Source: Maricurvus nonylphenolicus (GTDB taxonomy: Bacteria > Pseudomonadota > Gammaproteobacteria > Pseudomonadales > Cellvibrionaceae). From it: a stretch of 64,000 bases of DNA. Positions 32,470-41,332 of this stretch are shown here, one piece after another. The stretch covers positions 5,270,001-5,334,000 of the forward strand of contig NZ_AP031498.1 in NCBI RefSeq assembly GCF_042854845.1, given 5' to 3'. Position numbers and translations under genes: made by a program. The notes below the pieces were generated by a model that had not been told where the DNA came from, did no database searches, and saw only the letters and a program-made list of their open reading frames with translations. Within the stretch, counting starts at the first letter, position 1. Every line of letters begins with the position of its first letter.

Positions 32470-33360
32470 CTACAATCCTCGCTGCCACTCCTCGCGCAAG
32501 GGGATCATACCCGGTTGGTGGATTGCCGTGCGCACCTGATTGAGTAGTTTGGTTTTATCCTTACCCAACACACCCTTTAAGACCAGATAGTTGGAGGCGT
32601 GATCACTGCGGAAAATGGTTTTTTCCAGATCAAGATTATCCAGAAGCACTTCCATTTCCCGAAACAGCTCCATTTTCGCAAGCTTGCGCCAGCGGCCATC
32701 CCAGTTTTTTTCAAAGTGCTCAGAACCCATGGGGAATTCCACCACCAGGGTTGAGAGGTAATCCGGCTGGGCAGCGTTCATCAGTTTGGCAGAGTTGATC
32801 GCGTGCTGTTCACTCAGCTCCGGACCACCCAAACCATTTAGGATCATTACTGAGGATTGCATACCCGACTGTTTTATTTTTTGCAATGCACTCAGGGACG
32901 AATCGAAACTCTCACCTTTTTCAACTTTTTCAAGTACCTCGTCATCACCGCTTTCACAACCCACATACATCAGGGTTAAGCCCAGCTCGCGCAATTCTGC
33001 CAGTTCTTCGACCGTTTTGTTTTTCAGGTTGCGCGGTAAGCAGTAAGACGATACGCGCTGCACATTCGGATAATAGTCGTTGATCAGTTTCAGGATGTCT
33101 TTAAGGCGGCGCACCGACAGGGTCATGGCATCGCCGTCGGCCAAAAAGATTCGTCGCACAGGGTAACCGGCTTCAGCCAGCGCTTTCAGCTCTTGCTCCA
33201 GTTCATCAATGGGTTTGGGGCGAAAGCGTTTTTGCGGCTGGGTGTACATATCGCAGAAGGTACACTTGTTCCAGGAACAGCCATTGGCCACCTGTAAAAT
33301 CAGCGAGCGCGCTTCACTGGGTGGACGAAAAACCGGATCAATATAATCAAGGGGATACAT
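32470..33360 (-). CDS. Radical SAM protein
   Basis: 296 residues. The cluster-binding cysteines are Cys28, Cys33 and Cys36 (GCSWNKCTFCDMY), a C-x4-C-x2-C spacing that is one residue longer than the common CxxxCxxC. Elp3/MiaB-like features follow (RRIFLADGDAM, LGLTLMYVGCESGDDEVLEKVEKG, SSVMILNGLGG). It should cleave SAM to a radical, but the substrate is not known. The next gene upstream on the strand is the DUF2750 gene, 19 bases away, suggesting cotranscription. Confidence 0.9.
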   Translation of the reverse strand: MYPLDYIDPVFRPPSEARSLILQVANGCSWNKCTFCDMYTQPQKRFRPKPIDELEQELKALAEAGYPVRRIFLADGDAMTLSVRRLKDILKLINDYYPNVQRVSSYCLPRNLKNKTVEELAELRELGLTLMYVGCESGDDEVLEKVEKGESFDSSLSALQKIKQSGMQSSVMILNGLGGPELSEQHAINSAKLMNAAQPDYLSTLVVEFPMGSEHFEKNWDGRWRKLAKMELFREMEVLLDNLDLEKTIFRSDHASNYLVLKGVLGKDKTKLLNQVRTAIHQPGMIPLREEWQRGL

Positions 33361-33379
33361 AAACCAATTACCTCAGCGT

Positions 33380-33742
33380 TTACTTAATTTCGCTGTCGAA
33401 TTCTTCCACCAAATCCAATGGCTCTATTTCCATACCTTCCAGGTCCGGGTTCCAGTTAATACCGATCAACAATAAATCTTCATGCATGCCGTCGATCCAG
33501 TCATCGAGAAATTCTTCCAGGGCAATGGCTACCGGTTTGTAAACCGACCACTCATCGACACAGGCTGCCTGGGCAAACTCCGGCTGTGACCAGAAGGGCA
33601 TTACATCAATATCATCATTTTTTTCTGACGGGCACAGGGCAAACCCTTCTTCACCTTCCAGGGCCCAAATACAACCGGTTTCTATCGCTTCAACAATAAA
33701 ACGATCAAAATTCTCTTCGGTATTATTTGATAAGGGTTCCAT
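33380..33742 (-). CDS. DUF2750 family protein
   Basis: 120 acidic residues from ATG 33742 (MEPLSNNTEENF). It shows the DUF2750 layout: FIVEAIETGCIWALEGEEGFALCPSEK, a VMPFWSQPEFAQAACVDEWSVYKPVAIALEEFLDDWI block and a tail. Function unknown. An ATG at 33784 would overlap the YgjP-like gene by 23 bases; the shorter start fits the family length better. Confidence 0.85.
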   Translation of the reverse strand: MEPLSNNTEENFDRFIVEAIETGCIWALEGEEGFALCPSEKNDDIDVMPFWSQPEFAQAACVDEWSVYKPVAIALEEFLDDWIDGMHEDLLLIGINWNPDLEGMEIEPLDLVEEFDSEIK

Positions 33743-33761
33743 AAAATTCTCTAGCTCATTG

Positions 33762-34490
33762 TTAAAGGACAAGGGTATGGCCATAACGCTTTAGCCATTG
33801 CCGCTGCTGTAGATAATCGGGACACAGTTTTTCTACCGTCTGCCAAAACCGTGGCCCGTGATTCATATAACGTCGGTGGCTAACCTCATGGGCCACCAGA
33901 TAATCCACTACCGACTCCGGCGCCAGGGCGATCAACCAGTTATATTGTATAACCCCCTCGCGGGTACAGTGGCCCCATTTGGTTTTGGTTTTGCGAAACT
34001 GAATACTCGCAACACTCACCCCCAGACATTCGGCAAAGTAGCTCGTCTTGTCTGCCAATAAGTGTTCTGCCTGCTGGCGATACCAATTCAGTAACTGGGT
34101 TTTCAGTTGTGCTCTCGGCGCCAGCTCTATGTGTATAGCCTTTTCTTGCCAGGTTATGCGGGTTCTGGCTCCTGGCTCAACTTGCAGCCTATACGCCTCA
34201 CCCAACCAGGGAATCACCTCTCCTGCCTGATACTGACGCTGCGGTACCTCGGCCTGGCGATGGGCTTGCAAACCGAGCTTGGATACTACCCAACTGCGCT
34301 TGGATACCACAAACTCATGAATATAACCCTTGTTGACCCCAAAGGGTGCCCGCACCACCACCTCGTCCGGGGCGACCTCAATGGCCAATGAACGGCGGCG
34401 CTTCGACCACTTGAGGATATAATCAAACCCCAGCTCATCGACTGCGCTTACTGACTCAGTGGTAATTTGTAATCGGGCTAATCCTGCCAA
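33762..34490 (-). CDS. YgjP-like (WLM/SprT-like) zinc metallopeptidase
   Basis: 242 residues. The C-terminal half holds the zinc site His201-Glu-x-x-His205 with a third ligand at His211 (HEVSHRRYMNHGPRFW), preceded by the conserved KTKTKWGHCTREGVIQYNW segment of YgjP/DUF45 proteins. It is a cytoplasmic M48-clan metallopeptidase of uncertain substrate. It comes first in a likely operon with the DUF2750 and radical SAM genes. Confidence 0.92.
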   Translation of the reverse strand: MAGLARLQITTESVSAVDELGFDYILKWSKRRRSLAIEVAPDEVVVRAPFGVNKGYIHEFVVSKRSWVVSKLGLQAHRQAEVPQRQYQAGEVIPWLGEAYRLQVEPGARTRITWQEKAIHIELAPRAQLKTQLLNWYRQQAEHLLADKTSYFAECLGVSVASIQFRKTKTKWGHCTREGVIQYNWLIALAPESVVDYLVAHEVSHRRYMNHGPRFWQTVEKLCPDYLQQRQWLKRYGHTLVL

Positions 34491-34571
34491 GGGGCGCAGA
34501 TTCCATAGGGTTTATAGGTGCCTGTATTGTAGCTTTTTTCCAGGCCGGAATTTACCCGTATAATAGAATTT

Positions 34572-35609
34572 ATGACAGCAACCCATAACATCAGCATCAT
34601 CGGCAGTTGGCTGACCCTGTTCGTCAATACCTTGCAGAGCTACGGTATTGATGGCCCAGCGTTTCTGGCCCAACGGGGAATCGATTACTCGGCAGCGGCC
34701 GATCCTACACGTCGAATTTCTCTGCTTACCATGACAGCCCTGTGGAATGAGGCAGCAGAATTGGTAGGCGACGATGAAATCGGCCTTAAGGCCGGCACCT
34801 TTGTTACCCCAACCACCTTTAGCTCACTGGGGATCGCCCTGTGGAGCAGCTGCAGTTTGCGCGATATGGTGGAGTGCTGGTGTCGCTATTTACATGTCTT
34901 TAGCACCGCCGCCGATATGGAGCTGGAGGAACACGAGGATAAGCTGATAGCAGTTACCCGCTTACGCCTCGACGAGAATGGCCAGAGCCCCTCGTCGATC
35001 TACGCTCTCGATGCCACCATGTCGGCTCTGCATACGATGAGCAAAAACCACTTCCAACAGCCGCACGCCTATAAAGCGCTGGAACTGTCTCGCCCCACCC
35101 CCAAACACCCGGAGCACTTTGAGGCGTTCTTTGGTTGCCCGGTGACCTTCAACTGCAAGGAAATACGCCTGGAGTATGACCGCGCCGCTGCCGAACGTCC
35201 CATTCCCGGAGGCAACCCGATACTGGCCAAGGAAACCGAAAAACTGGTGATCGATTACCTGGCCTCGGTACAGCTGCAACCCGCCAGCACCCACAGTCTG
35301 TTGCCCCAGGTACGCCAGGCCCTGTTTGAGCTGCTGCCACGGGGGGAAGCCAACCTCGATGACGTAGCGGCCCAACTGCATATCAGCCCCCGCACCCTGC
35401 ACCGCAAACTGGAGGAGCAGGACACCAACTTCCGCCAATTGCTCGAAGAGGTGCGCAAGCAACTGGCCTTGGACTATATCCGCCAGCCCCATCTCTCAAT
35501 TGGTGAAATCAGCTTCCTGCTGGGCTTTGCCAGCAACTCCAACTTTAGCCGCGCCTTTAAGCGCTGGACTGGCCAAAGCCCCCAGGAATACCGGGCTTCC
35601 AGGCAATAG
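34572..35609 (+). CDS. AraC-family regulator (arabinose-binding-like sensor domain)
   Basis: 345 residues. Residues 20-210 form the AraC-type N-terminal sensor domain seen in OruR/ArgR-like regulators of Pseudomonas relatives, and residues about 240-340 the two-HTH domain (VAAQLHISPRTLHRKLEEQ, SIGEISFLLGFASNSNFSRAFKRWTGQSPQEYR). The adjacent acyl-CoA synthetase gene on the same strand is a natural target, but no operator is visible. Confidence 0.93.
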   Translation: MTATHNISIIGSWLTLFVNTLQSYGIDGPAFLAQRGIDYSAAADPTRRISLLTMTALWNEAAELVGDDEIGLKAGTFVTPTTFSSLGIALWSSCSLRDMVECWCRYLHVFSTAADMELEEHEDKLIAVTRLRLDENGQSPSSIYALDATMSALHTMSKNHFQQPHAYKALELSRPTPKHPEHFEAFFGCPVTFNCKEIRLEYDRAAAERPIPGGNPILAKETEKLVIDYLASVQLQPASTHSLLPQVRQALFELLPRGEANLDDVAAQLHISPRTLHRKLEEQDTNFRQLLEEVRKQLALDYIRQPHLSIGEISFLLGFASNSNFSRAFKRWTGQSPQEYRASRQ

Positions 35610-35761
35610 ACCAGGCTATATCAATCATCTGTTGGCGATAAATGCACAGCCAATGTCGAGTCAGGAATACCCCGGCTCGCCAGCGCTGGGGTAAAGTAGG
35701 CTGATAACAACTATTCCTATAAATAGCCCAGCGATAAAGCACCCCAAAGAGAAATATAGCG

Positions 35762-37660
35762 ATGATTGAATCTCTGAATATTGAAATGAAGAGCCTGCGG
35801 GAAGTAGAGCAAATTGAAGCCACCCCGCTGGCCGAACGTAACCTGCCCAGCAGTACCTATGCCGCCATTCAGGAAACCGCTGCCGAGCGCGGCGATGATT
35901 ACGCCCTGACCTTCCTGCTACAGGGACAGGTGGACGAGGAGCCAATTCGCTACACCTATGCTGAGCTGTTTGAAAAAGTTACCCAAACCGCCAATGCCCT
36001 GCACAGCATGGGCGTTAGTAAAGACGATACCGTATCGGTACTGCTACCCAACCTGCCGCAAAACCATTTCACCATTTGGGGCAGTGAAGCCGCGGGTATC
36101 TTTAACCCGATTAATCCGCTGCTGGATGTCGAACATATTATTGCCCTGATGCGCGAGACCGGTACCAAGGTGCTGGTGACCCTGGCACCTTTCCCGGGTA
36201 CAGATCTGTGGGATAAAGCCCAACAAATTATCGATGGCCTGCCGGATCTGGAACATGTCCTGGCGGTAGACTTGGCCAACTTCTTACCTGAAGAGTTCCG
36301 CGAAGCCTTTGTGGGTGAGCGCGAAGAATACCTTAACGACAAAATTAAAGACTTTGATGCGGCCATTGCCGCTCAACCCGGTGACACGCTGATCAGTGGC
36401 CGCGTCATTGCCCCGGACGATATTGCCTCCTACTTCCATACCGGCGGCACCACTGGCACCCCCAAACTCGCACCTCACACCCACTTCAACGAAGTGGCCT
36501 GTAGCTGGCAAACCGCTATCCTGAGCAACCGTGAAGAGCCTGCAGTTGCCCTCTGTGGCCTGCCTCTGTTCCACGTTAACGGCGTATTTGTCACCGGCCT
36601 AGCGACTATTTTGGGCGGCGGTGAAATTCTGCTGGCCAGCCCGCAGGGTTATCGCAATCCCAATGTGATTAAAGACTTCTGGGCGCTGGTAGAAAAATAT
36701 AAGGTTTCCTACTTCAGTGCCGTGCCAACCATTCTGAGTGGTTTACTGACAGTCCCTACTGATGGCCGCGACTTGTCATCGCTGGAATTCTGTTTGTGCG
36801 GTGCCGCACCACTGGCCACCGAATTGATGACCCAGTTTGAGAAGGTCACCGGTTTGAAAGTCATTGAAGGTTACGGCCAAACCGAAGGCACCTGCGTAAG
36901 TACCTGTAACCCGATGTTTGGTGAACGCAAAGTCGGCTCAGTGGGTATTCGCGTACCTTATATGCAAGTGCGTGTTGTCGAAGTGGACCAGGACGGTCGC
37001 GCGATTCGCGACTGCGATGTTAACGAAGCCGGCGAAATTACTATCTCTGGTCCGACCGTATTTAACGGTTACAAAAATCCGGATCAAAACAAAGGCCAGT
37101 GGGTAGACGACGGCTGGTTTAACACCGGTGATCTGGGCCGACTGGATGAGGACGGTTACCTGTGGCTAACCGGGCGCAGTAAAGATTTGATTATTCGCGG
37201 CGGTCACAATATTGATCCACAGGCCATTGAAGAGCCGCTGTACAAACACCCTGCCGTTGCCGAAGCCGCAGCCGTCGGTAAACCCGACGAGCGCGTGGGC
37301 GAACTGCCTGTGGTCTATGTGCAACTTAAGCCGGATGCACAAGCAACGCCGGAAGAGCTGCTGAATTTCTGTGTGGATAATATTGCCGAGCGCGCAGCAG
37401 TGCCCAAGGAAGTCATTATCATCGATGCTATTCCGGTAACTGCCGTAGGCAAGATCTTTAAGCCGACCCTGCGTAACGATATTACTTCCCGATTGGTGAA
37501 CGATATTCTGAGCAATGCTCTTGAAGGCGAAAGCTTTAGCGTAGACGTAGAAGCCAGCAAGAAATACGGCCAGATAGTGAAGGTCACCAGCCCTGCACTG
37601 AACGCAGACCGCTTAAAAGAACTACTGGGCGGTTTTGCCTTTAAATCTGAACTTGGCTAA
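35762..37660 (+). CDS. Acyl-CoA synthetase (AMP-binding)
   Basis: 632 residues of the ANL superfamily. The P-loop FHTGGTTGTPKLAPHTH (about 225-240), the adenine-binding GYGQTEGT and the GWFNTGDLGRLDEDGYLWLTGR hinge with the C-terminal PKEVIIIDAIPVTAVGKIFKP catalytic Lys segment are all present. It adenylates an acid and joins it to CoA. The length and N-terminus fit long- or medium-chain fatty acyl-CoA synthetases, but chain specificity cannot be read. It follows the AraC regulator by 152 bases. Confidence 0.92.
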   Translation: MIESLNIEMKSLREVEQIEATPLAERNLPSSTYAAIQETAAERGDDYALTFLLQGQVDEEPIRYTYAELFEKVTQTANALHSMGVSKDDTVSVLLPNLPQNHFTIWGSEAAGIFNPINPLLDVEHIIALMRETGTKVLVTLAPFPGTDLWDKAQQIIDGLPDLEHVLAVDLANFLPEEFREAFVGEREEYLNDKIKDFDAAIAAQPGDTLISGRVIAPDDIASYFHTGGTTGTPKLAPHTHFNEVACSWQTAILSNREEPAVALCGLPLFHVNGVFVTGLATILGGGEILLASPQGYRNPNVIKDFWALVEKYKVSYFSAVPTILSGLLTVPTDGRDLSSLEFCLCGAAPLATELMTQFEKVTGLKVIEGYGQTEGTCVSTCNPMFGERKVGSVGIRVPYMQVRVVEVDQDGRAIRDCDVNEAGEITISGPTVFNGYKNPDQNKGQWVDDGWFNTGDLGRLDEDGYLWLTGRSKDLIIRGGHNIDPQAIEEPLYKHPAVAEAAAVGKPDERVGELPVVYVQLKPDAQATPEELLNFCVDNIAERAAVPKEVIIIDAIPVTAVGKIFKPTLRNDITSRLVNDILSNALEGESFSVDVEASKKYGQIVKVTSPALNADRLKELLGGFAFKSELG

Positions 37661-38643
37661 GACGGCAAGTTAAACGCTTCGGCCAGCAACTGGTAGGAGC
37701 GTTTACGGGCTTCGAAGTCATAGGTAATAGTCACTGTCATCAACTCGTCGGCACCAAAGTCGTCGGCGAGTTGAAACAGTTTATCGCGCACCTGCTCTGG
37801 AGTACCAATCGCCGCGTTGGCCTGGCGCTGTTCGATAAAGGCTTGCTCATCAGGCGATAACACCACCGACATCGCCTCTTCCGGTGTACACAAGCGACTA
37901 TCGCCTTTGCCCGTCGCAAAGCGCAAAAAGGAAATACTGCGACTGCGCGCCAGGGCGTAAGCTTCCTCTTCGGTTTCCGCACACACCACATTCACCGTTA
38001 AACTGGTATAGGGTTTTTCCAGATAGGCCGAAGGCTGAAAACGCTGGCGATAATAATCCAGAATACGCGGATCCATTTGTGGGTTAATAAACAGTGCAAA
38101 GTTATAAGGCAGACCTTTCTCGGCCGCTAAAATTGCACTGTCCGGACTGGAGCCCAGCATCCACACCGGTGGTATCACTTCAGGTTTTGGATTAACCGTT
38201 GGACGGAAATCCTCATCGTTTAACATCTTCAGTAGCGACTCGACCTGTTGCGGGAACTGATCGAATCGCACCTTGCCGTCAATCGACAAAGCGCGCGCTG
38301 AAATCATATCCGTTCCCGGAGCACGCCCTACCCCCACATCCACCCGGTCGGGAAACAGACAAGCCAAGGTCGATACAGTTTCGGCGACCTTATAACTGCT
38401 GTAGTGCGGCAGCATAATACCGCCGGAGCCAATGCGAATAGAGGAGGTGTGCTGACCAATCGCCGCCAGCAAAACTTCGGGTGCACTGCCGGCCAGGGCA
38501 TCGGTGCTGTGGTGCTCGGAAACCCAAAAGCGGTGATAACCCAGTGATTCACAATAGCGAGCCAACTCCAGGGTTTCAGCAAAGGCCTGTTGGGCGGAAC
38601 CGCCTTGGCGGATGGGGGATTGGTCGAGAACGGATAGTTGCAT
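37657..38643 (-). CDS. Luciferase-like flavin-dependent monooxygenase (LLM class)
   Basis: 328 residues with a bacterial luciferase-like TIM barrel: LELARYCESLGYHRFWVSEHHSTDALAGSAPEVLLAAIGQHTSSIRIGSGGIMLPHYSSYKVAE at the N-terminal end and VDVGVGRAPGTD after it, as in the YhbW-type family. It likely uses reduced FMN with an unknown substrate. It overlaps the end of the acyl-CoA synthetase gene by 4 bases in convergent orientation. Confidence 0.92.
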   Translation of the reverse strand: MQLSVLDQSPIRQGGSAQQAFAETLELARYCESLGYHRFWVSEHHSTDALAGSAPEVLLAAIGQHTSSIRIGSGGIMLPHYSSYKVAETVSTLACLFPDRVDVGVGRAPGTDMISARALSIDGKVRFDQFPQQVESLLKMLNDEDFRPTVNPKPEVIPPVWMLGSSPDSAILAAEKGLPYNFALFINPQMDPRILDYYRQRFQPSAYLEKPYTSLTVNVVCAETEEEAYALARSRSISFLRFATGKGDSRLCTPEEAMSVVLSPDEQAFIEQRQANAAIGTPEQVRDKLFQLADDFGADELMTVTITYDFEARKRSYQLLAEAFNLPS

Positions 38644-38678
38644 TGCAAATTACCCAGCAGGGTTAGACTCTCTACGAA

Positions 38679-38704
38679 GTCATTCCTGCGAAGGCAGGAA
38701 TGAC
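38679..38704. repeat. Short palindromic repeat
   Basis: GTCATTCCTGC and GCAGGAATGAC with a 4-base loop. This GTCATTCC type of palindrome is widespread in bacterial intergenic DNA; only one copy was noticed here. Confidence 0.7.
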
Positions 38705-38714
38705 ATAAATGGGG

Positions 38715-39155
38715 TTAGACAGTGATTACGTACTTTAAAACTTCTACCACTTGCTGTGGTGTTTTTGCCCACGCCATAGCTGCGGCATCCACTTCTTTCA
38801 GTGGATGAATAATATTTTCATCGTGCAGGGTAATATAAGGCTTACCCAACGCCGCCAACTGACCCGCATCAAACGCCGCATTCCACTGTTTGTATTTATC
38901 ACCAAAACGCACCACGGCAATATCGCATTTTTCAATCAGGTTTTTAGTGCGAATACTGTTGACCTTGGAGGACTGGTGATCGCGCCAGAACTGATTGTCA
39001 TTGTCCATCAGATGATCACCCGCGGCATCACTGGAATCGTGATCGGTGACGGCGGAGGTAAAAGTAACGGGCAGGCCCAGCTCTTTAGCGCCCTGCTCAA
39101 TTTGTTCACGCCAGTCGGTATGAATCTCACCGGATAAATAAACATTCCACTGCAT
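38715..39155 (-). CDS. YtoQ family protein
   Basis: 146 residues starting MQWNVYLSGEIHTDWREQI, with DNDNQFWRDHQSSKVNSIRTKNLIEKCDIAVVRFGDKYKQWNAAFDAGQLAALGKP, the diagnostic YtoQ segments. It has a nucleoside 2-deoxyribosyltransferase-like fold. The biochemical role is unknown. Confidence 0.9.
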   Translation of the reverse strand: MQWNVYLSGEIHTDWREQIEQGAKELGLPVTFTSAVTDHDSSDAAGDHLMDNDNQFWRDHQSSKVNSIRTKNLIEKCDIAVVRFGDKYKQWNAAFDAGQLAALGKPYITLHDENIIHPLKEVDAAAMAWAKTPQQVVEVLKYVITV

Positions 39156-39211
39156 GTGATAAACCTCTTCTTCAATTCTTTACTGTAAATATTATTTCTA
39201 ACTGCGGCTCT

Positions 39212-39646
39212 TTATTTGCGTACAGCAGCCATAGTAATGCGGGAGATACAACTCAGGCGGCCGCGATCATCTTCGATACGAATTTCCCATACCTGAGACG
39301 TACGCCCGATATACACCGGGCGCGCCGTGCCTGTTACCTTGCCTTTCATTACACCGCGCAAGTGGTTGGCATTAATCTCCTGACCGACACAGAAATACTT
39401 ATCCATATCCACCACCAAATTGGCACCCAAGCTACCCAGGCTTTCTGCCAGAGTGACATTGGCACCGCCATGGATGCGACCAAAGGGTTGGAAAGTACGG
39501 TGGTCGGCGGGCATAGTGCCACGCAAAAAATCCGGGCCAATTTCGGTAAACTCAATGCCCAGATTACTGTCCATGGTGTTTTCGCTGAGCTTGTTCAACT
39601 CAGCCACGTCCACATCATCGCGGAACCAAATCGATTCTTTACTCAT
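39212..39646 (-). CDS. Hotdog thioesterase, MenI/YbdB-like
   Basis: 144 residues. FGRIHGGANVTLAESLGSLGANL carries the catalytic Glu of the PaaI/MenI-type thioesterases (HGG...E), and the NHLRGVMKGKVTGTARPVYIGRTSQVWEIRI block completes the hotdog fold. It hydrolyses an aryl- or acyl-CoA; DHNA-CoA is one known substrate of the family. It is closely followed on the same strand by YtoQ and preceded by the MBL hydrolase, 6 bases away. Confidence 0.92.
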   Translation of the reverse strand: MSKESIWFRDDVDVAELNKLSENTMDSNLGIEFTEIGPDFLRGTMPADHRTFQPFGRIHGGANVTLAESLGSLGANLVVDMDKYFCVGQEINANHLRGVMKGKVTGTARPVYIGRTSQVWEIRIEDDRGRLSCISRITMAAVRK

Positions 39647-39652
39647 GCAAAT

Positions 39653-40297
39653 TTATCCAAAACGCGTATCGGCAACGAAGGCATTGGTCTGGCGTTCCTG
39701 ACCAAAAGTCGACATAGGACCATGGCCAGGAATAAAGGCCACCTCATCGCCCAGAGGCCACAGCTGGGTGCGGATGGCATTGATCAGAGTATCGTAATCA
39801 CCCTGCGGGAAATCGGTACGGCCGATAGAACCCTGGAACAGTACATCGCCCACCAGCGCCAACTGGCTGCCCTGATGATAAAAAATCACATGGCCAGGGG
39901 TATGACCCGGGCAGTGGCGTACTTCCAGGGTTTGATTGCCCACAGTGACCGTATCGCCACCGTCCAGCCAGCGCCCTGGAGTAAAGCCCGGTACCGGCGG
40001 GAAGTTCATCATCTGCGCCTGCTGCGGCAGCATATCGATCCAGAACTGATCGCCCTTATGGGGGCCTTCGATAGGCAAGCTCAGCTCTGCAGCCAACTCT
40101 CCCACAGCGCCGACATGATCCAGGTGGGCGTGAGTAACCAGAATTTTTTCCAGTTCCACACCGTGCTGGGCTACGGCCTGCTTGATCAGGTGGCTGTCAC
40201 CACCGGGATCGACCAGAGCGGCCTTGTTGGATTCCTCACACCACAGCAGGGTGCAGTTTTGCTGGTAAGGGGTTACCGGAATAATCTGGTACTTCAT
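39653..40297 (-). CDS. MBL-fold hydrolase (YcbL-like)
   Basis: 214 residues of the glyoxalase II-like metallo-beta-lactamase fold: His56-x-His58-x-Asp60-His61 (THAHLDH), CPGHTPGHV and LVGDVLFQGSIGRTDFPQGD and a C-terminal FIPGHGP. YcbL-type proteins are small glyoxalase II homologues lacking the extra C-terminal domain. It heads a probable operon with the thioesterase and YtoQ. Confidence 0.94.
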   Translation of the reverse strand: MKYQIIPVTPYQQNCTLLWCEESNKAALVDPGGDSHLIKQAVAQHGVELEKILVTHAHLDHVGAVGELAAELSLPIEGPHKGDQFWIDMLPQQAQMMNFPPVPGFTPGRWLDGGDTVTVGNQTLEVRHCPGHTPGHVIFYHQGSQLALVGDVLFQGSIGRTDFPQGDYDTLINAIRTQLWPLGDEVAFIPGHGPMSTFGQERQTNAFVADTRFG

Positions 40298-40508
40298 GGT
40301 TGGGCTCTTAGGTTTCTATTATCGTTGAATCAGGCGGCTATAAATGCCGCTAAGAATACCATATTGGTCCCCATTACGCCCCGCAGAGCCAATTTCCAAG
40401 GCTGAGTATTTGTGACAAGACAATTGGTATTTTTGGCGGCATACCCCAGGCGGGGCCTTCGACTATGCTGTAGCCATTCAGATGTAACAATTCACAGGAG
40501 TTATGACA

Positions 40509-41285
40509 ATGGATTTACAGAACAAGGTTGCCGTGATTACTGGTGGTGCTTCGGGCCTGGGCCAGGCAGCCTGCCGTGCCCTGGCTGCCGAAGGCGCCAA
40601 GACCTTTATCTTCGATCTGAACGAAACTGCGGCCCAAGCCATGGTGGACGAGTTAGGAGCCGATAACTGTAGTTACGCGGTGGTTGATGTTGCCAACGAG
40701 GAATCCGTGAACAACGGCTTACAGCAAGCTATGCAAGCCTTCGGTGAGCTGCATATAGTCGCCAACTGCGCCGGCATTGGCCCGCCCACCAAGGTGATTG
40801 ACCGCGACGGCAACCCACTGCCCCTGGCCAAGTTTAAAAAGATTGTCGATATCAACCTAAACGGTACCTTTAATGTACTGAGTAAGGCATCCGCCCTGAT
40901 GGCCAAGAACGAGCCCATAAACAAAGACGGTGCCCGCGGTTGTGTGATTAATGTTGCCTCTGTTGCCGCCTTTGAAGGCCAGATTGCCCAGCCGGCTTAC
41001 GGCGCCTCCAAAGCGGGCATTGTGGGTATGACTTTGCCGGTTGCCCGTGAACTGGCCCGCTACGGTATTCGCGTCAATGCTATTGCACCAGGTTTGTTTC
41101 TAACTCCGCTACTGGAATCGCTGCCATCAGAAGTACAAAACGACCTCGGTAATACCGTGGAGTTCCCCAAGCGTTTAGGCGACCCTAAAGAGTTTGCCGA
41201 ATTGGTGGTGTTCCTGGCCAAGAGTGATTATATGAACGGTGAAGTGGTTCGTATTGATGGTTCTATCCGTATGCGTGCCAAATAA
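40509..41285 (+). CDS. Short-chain dehydrogenase (3-hydroxyacyl-CoA dehydrogenase type 2-like)
   Basis: 258 residues. The NAD-binding TGGASGLG (11-18), the NCAGIG strand and the catalytic Ser151, Tyr164 and Lys168 (AYGASKAG) are present. The INKDGARGCVINVASVAAFEGQIAQPAYGASKAGIVGMTLPVARELA block is characteristic of HSD17B10/type II hydroxyacyl-CoA dehydrogenases. The ATG at 40509 is well spaced after AGGAG; one at 40503 is too close. It likely works in beta-oxidation. Confidence 0.92.
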   Translation: MDLQNKVAVITGGASGLGQAACRALAAEGAKTFIFDLNETAAQAMVDELGADNCSYAVVDVANEESVNNGLQQAMQAFGELHIVANCAGIGPPTKVIDRDGNPLPLAKFKKIVDINLNGTFNVLSKASALMAKNEPINKDGARGCVINVASVAAFEGQIAQPAYGASKAGIVGMTLPVARELARYGIRVNAIAPGLFLTPLLESLPSEVQNDLGNTVEFPKRLGDPKEFAELVVFLAKSDYMNGEVVRIDGSIRMRAK

Positions 41286-41295
41286 TATGGCAAGC

Positions 41296-41321
41296 GGGAA
41301 GTAACCATCAGGTTACTTCCC
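41296..41321. terminator. Terminator-like hairpin
   Basis: GGGAAGTAACC and GGTTACTTCCC with an ATCA loop lie between convergent genes; T-runs are weak. Confidence 0.75.
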
Positions 41322-41332
41322 TTCATAGATTT

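Noticed and set aside
35669..35696. TACCCC...GGGGTA inverted repeat after the AraC gene
   Set aside because: Stem is interrupted and no T-run follows; too weak to call a terminator.
39362..40405. 347-codon plus-strand frame across the MBL and thioesterase genes
   Set aside because: Both minus-strand genes there are clearly recognised, so this is a shadow frame.
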